Shown here: in pieces, positions 62,530 to 64,000 of the stretch
How the letters are laid out: each line of letters starts with the position of its first letter
Position numbering within the stretch: position 1 is the first letter of the stretch
Assembly (NCBI RefSeq): GCF_002305895.1
Contig: NZ_CP022203.1
Coordinates: forward strand, 6,110,001 to 6,174,000
DNA from: Corallococcus macrosporus DSM 14697
Lineage (GTDB): Bacteria > Myxococcota > Myxococcia > Myxococcales > Myxococcaceae
Length of the DNA: 64,000 nt
Reading direction: 5' to 3'
Notes under the pieces: model-generated
The model's database searches: none
Told to the model about the DNA's origin: nothing
The model's input: only the letters and a program-made list of their open reading frames with translations
Program-made: the position numbers and the translations under genes

Positions 62530-62801
62530 GATTCCCTCGAGGATGTGAACGGCGAGTTATTCAGTTGCGTCGATGCGACCGGCCATGCGAACTCGAACCA
62601 GTCGCCGCTGTACACCGTGCCCGACTGAGCACCCGCGGCATCGATGACGTAGACCTTCGGCCTGATTCTCTCCGAGGCGGGAAGTCCCACACCGGGATTG
62701 TCGCAGGGCGCGAAGAAGGAATGCCTCCAGCGAGTATGTCGACGCCACGTCATGAACGATAGACGTGTCCGGAATGACACGGGCATTGATGACTGGGACA
62801 C
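62523..62801 (-). pseudogene. possible gene remnant or small hypothetical protein
   Basis: A 92-residue frame whose C-terminal half (GVGLPASERIRPKVYVIDAAGAQ, then VYSGDWFEFAWPV) reads like a real protein domain end, while the N-terminal part (Arg-rich, MTWRRHTRWRHSFF) does not. It overlaps the start of the EEP gene by 7 bp on the same strand. It may be the tail of a decayed gene. No family is recognised. Confidence 0.35.
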
Positions 62802-62873
62802 GTCACCGCAACCAACGTGTCTGTGTTTTTCCCGCCACGGCAGACAAGCATCCGCCGCCAGGAAGTGACGCGC

Positions 62874-63953
62874 TCAGTCCAGCGCGTCCACCCACGTCCG
62901 CAATCGTGGCTCCAACTGCGCCTCACCGCGAACACCGGGCTCCGCGTCCAGGGGCAGCGTGTGGAAGCCACGCGCCGCCAATCCCTTGCACATCTCCGCG
63001 CGGACCTGCGCATCCGGCGCGAACAGGATGCAGCCGTCCCCGCCGCCCGCGCCGGACAGCTTGCCCGCCGCGCCGTACGTGGCAGCCAGCGCCAACACGC
63101 GCCGCATGCCCTCCGTCTCCAGCGGCCCCAGCTCCAACAGCAGCGCGTGCTGCGCCTTCACGGCCTCGGAGAAGGCCCGGAAGTCACCGCCGCTCAGCCC
63201 GTCCTCAATCGAGTGGCCCAGCGTGTCCGAGCGCTCCACGAAGCTCCGGCGGCCCGCCTCCTCCAGCCGGGCCTCCACCTGGCCAATCAGCACCCGCGTC
63301 GAGGCGCTCTCGCCCGTGAAGGCATACGCCATGGACACCCGGGGCAAAGGCAACCGCCACACGTCCACCGACGGAGACTCCGCCAGCGCCGCGCGCAACC
63401 GGCCGCTGTTGCTCGCCTCAATCAAGGGCGCCACGTCGTAGCGCCGGTAGCGCAGCACGCCTCCGGCGAAGCTCGTCGCCACATCCCCGCCGCTGCCCTT
63501 CCCGCCCTGCCCCAGCGTGTGCGCCAGCAGCGCCAGCTTCAGCGCGTCGTAGCGCTCCTCCAGCACGTAGCGCACGCCCTCCGCCGCCAGCACCGTCGCG
63601 CACGCACTGCCGCCCATGCCCAGCTTCTGTCCATTCGGCCCCACCGCGGACGGCGCCACCGCCAGGTCAAAGCCCTGGCTCGCCCGGCCATGCGCCCGCA
63701 GGGCCTCATCCAGCGCCCGCGCCACGAAGGCGAACCCCGCCGGCACGTCCCGCGCCCAGCGCACGCCCAGCGGCGTGGTGCTCCCCGCCAGCGTCCCCTC
63801 CTCCAGGCACACGTGCACACGGGCATCCGCGCGGCGACGGACGTACGCGGCGGTGCGCGGCGCCACCGCGGCCAGGCGCGCCACCCCGCCCCACAGCACG
63901 GCGTACTCGCCGGAGAGGAACAGCTTGCCCGGCGCGGAGAGGGCGCGCTCCAT
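62874..63953 (-). CDS. GHMP-family kinase, phosphomevalonate kinase-like
   Basis: A 359-residue cytosolic kinase. The GHMP motifs are seen: LSAPGKLFLSGEYAVLWGG (motif 1), the ATP-binding GMGGSACATVLA (motif 2) and AGKLSGAGGGDGCI (motif 3). The layout is closest to phosphomevalonate kinases of the mevalonate route to isoprenoids, which myxobacteria use. The ATG overlaps the stop of an upstream gene, as in a mevalonate-pathway operon. Mevalonate kinase is the alternative. Confidence 0.8.
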   Translation of the reverse strand: MERALSAPGKLFLSGEYAVLWGGVARLAAVAPRTAAYVRRRADARVHVCLEEGTLAGSTTPLGVRWARDVPAGFAFVARALDEALRAHGRASQGFDLAVAPSAVGPNGQKLGMGGSACATVLAAEGVRYVLEERYDALKLALLAHTLGQGGKGSGGDVATSFAGGVLRYRRYDVAPLIEASNSGRLRAALAESPSVDVWRLPLPRVSMAYAFTGESASTRVLIGQVEARLEEAGRRSFVERSDTLGHSIEDGLSGGDFRAFSEAVKAQHALLLELGPLETEGMRRVLALAATYGAAGKLSGAGGGDGCILFAPDAQVRAEMCKGLAARGFHTLPLDAEPGVRGEAQLEPRLRTWVDALD

Positions 63954-64000
63954 CAGAAGAGGTGCTCCGCCTTCAGCTCCGCATCACCGCCGGGCACGCA
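63953..64000 (-). CDS. partial CDS, C-terminal end (possibly diphosphomevalonate decarboxylase)
   Basis: Only the last 15 residues are in the window (CVPGGDAELKAEHLF, then TGA overlapping the next ATG). Position directly upstream of a phosphomevalonate-kinase-like gene suggests a mevalonate-pathway enzyme such as MvaD, but the visible residues do not prove it. Confidence 0.35.
   Translation of the reverse strand, partial: CVPGGDAELKAEHLF

Noticed and set aside
1-64000. CRISPR array, prophage or integrative element
   Set aside because: No regularly spaced repeats, no integrase, no phage structural genes; the CHAT protease gene has no neighbouring Cas genes.

Overview
The window is chromosomal DNA from a high-GC delta-group bacterium, almost certainly a myxobacterium (Myxococcus/Corallococcus-like). 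This is inferred from the very high third-position GC, the many DUF4388, sigma54-activator and lipoprotein genes, a pseudo-receiver protein, the mevalonate-pathway GHMP kinase at the right edge and the spread-out housekeeping loci. No prophage, plasmid or CRISPR array was seen. The only clear mobile element is one complete IS4-family insertion sequence.

Layout. 1-7.5 kb: a TauE/SafE permease (cut by the window edge), a phospholipase-C-like protein, pepA, then a leftward set: lipoprotein, DUF4388 protein, SurA-like/DsbA lipoprotein and lpxC. 8-19 kb: a conserved protein with ruvB, a metallo-beta-lactamase-fold protein, an ELWRSDGT-repeat secreted protein, the yebC-ruvC-ruvA operon, a pseudo-receiver/DUF4388 protein, a small envelope protein and an NtrC-type response regulator. 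19.4-27.3 kb: one 2636-residue lipoprotein made of 22 CARDB repeats, each with the same pair of cysteines. 27.5-32 kb: an RNA-repair locus, rtcR divergent from rtcB-rtcA, with a good sigma54 promoter, a structured rtcB-rtcA spacer and a C-terminal Fpg stub downstream. 32-34.2 kb: an M24 peptidase lipoprotein and a long non-coding gap.

34.1-38.0 kb is the most unusual cassette: an ECF-like sigma factor, translationally coupled to a 1000-residue protein that joins a zinc-binding anti-sigma domain, a membrane segment, helical repeats and a C-terminal CHAT (caspase-like) protease with an intact His/Cys dyad. A 56-residue peptide gene and an intrinsic terminator follow. 38-46.5 kb: a histidine kinase, an orphan WYL domain, an EamA exporter, a DTW-domain tRNA-modifying enzyme, a DCC-family protein, a DsbD-like reductase and an SPFH/coiled-coil protein.

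46.7-52.3 kb: a full ISC iron-sulfur operon (iscS-iscU-iscA-hscB-hscA-fdx) without iscR and with an IscS carrying an extra loop of about 50 residues. It is followed by tRNA-Leu(CAG) with its own promoter and terminator. 52.3-57.9 kb: a flippase-like membrane protein overlapping a phosphatase-superfamily gene, an outer-membrane barrel and a GT-C glycosyltransferase. 58-61.6 kb: an IS4-family element (1303 bp, 9-bp target duplication) sits precisely inside codon 26/27 of an otherwise intact tyrosine/glutamate-decarboxylase-like gene. 61.8-64 kb: an endonuclease/exonuclease/phosphatase-family secreted protein, a gene remnant, a phosphomevalonate-kinase-like gene and the 3' end of its upstream neighbour.
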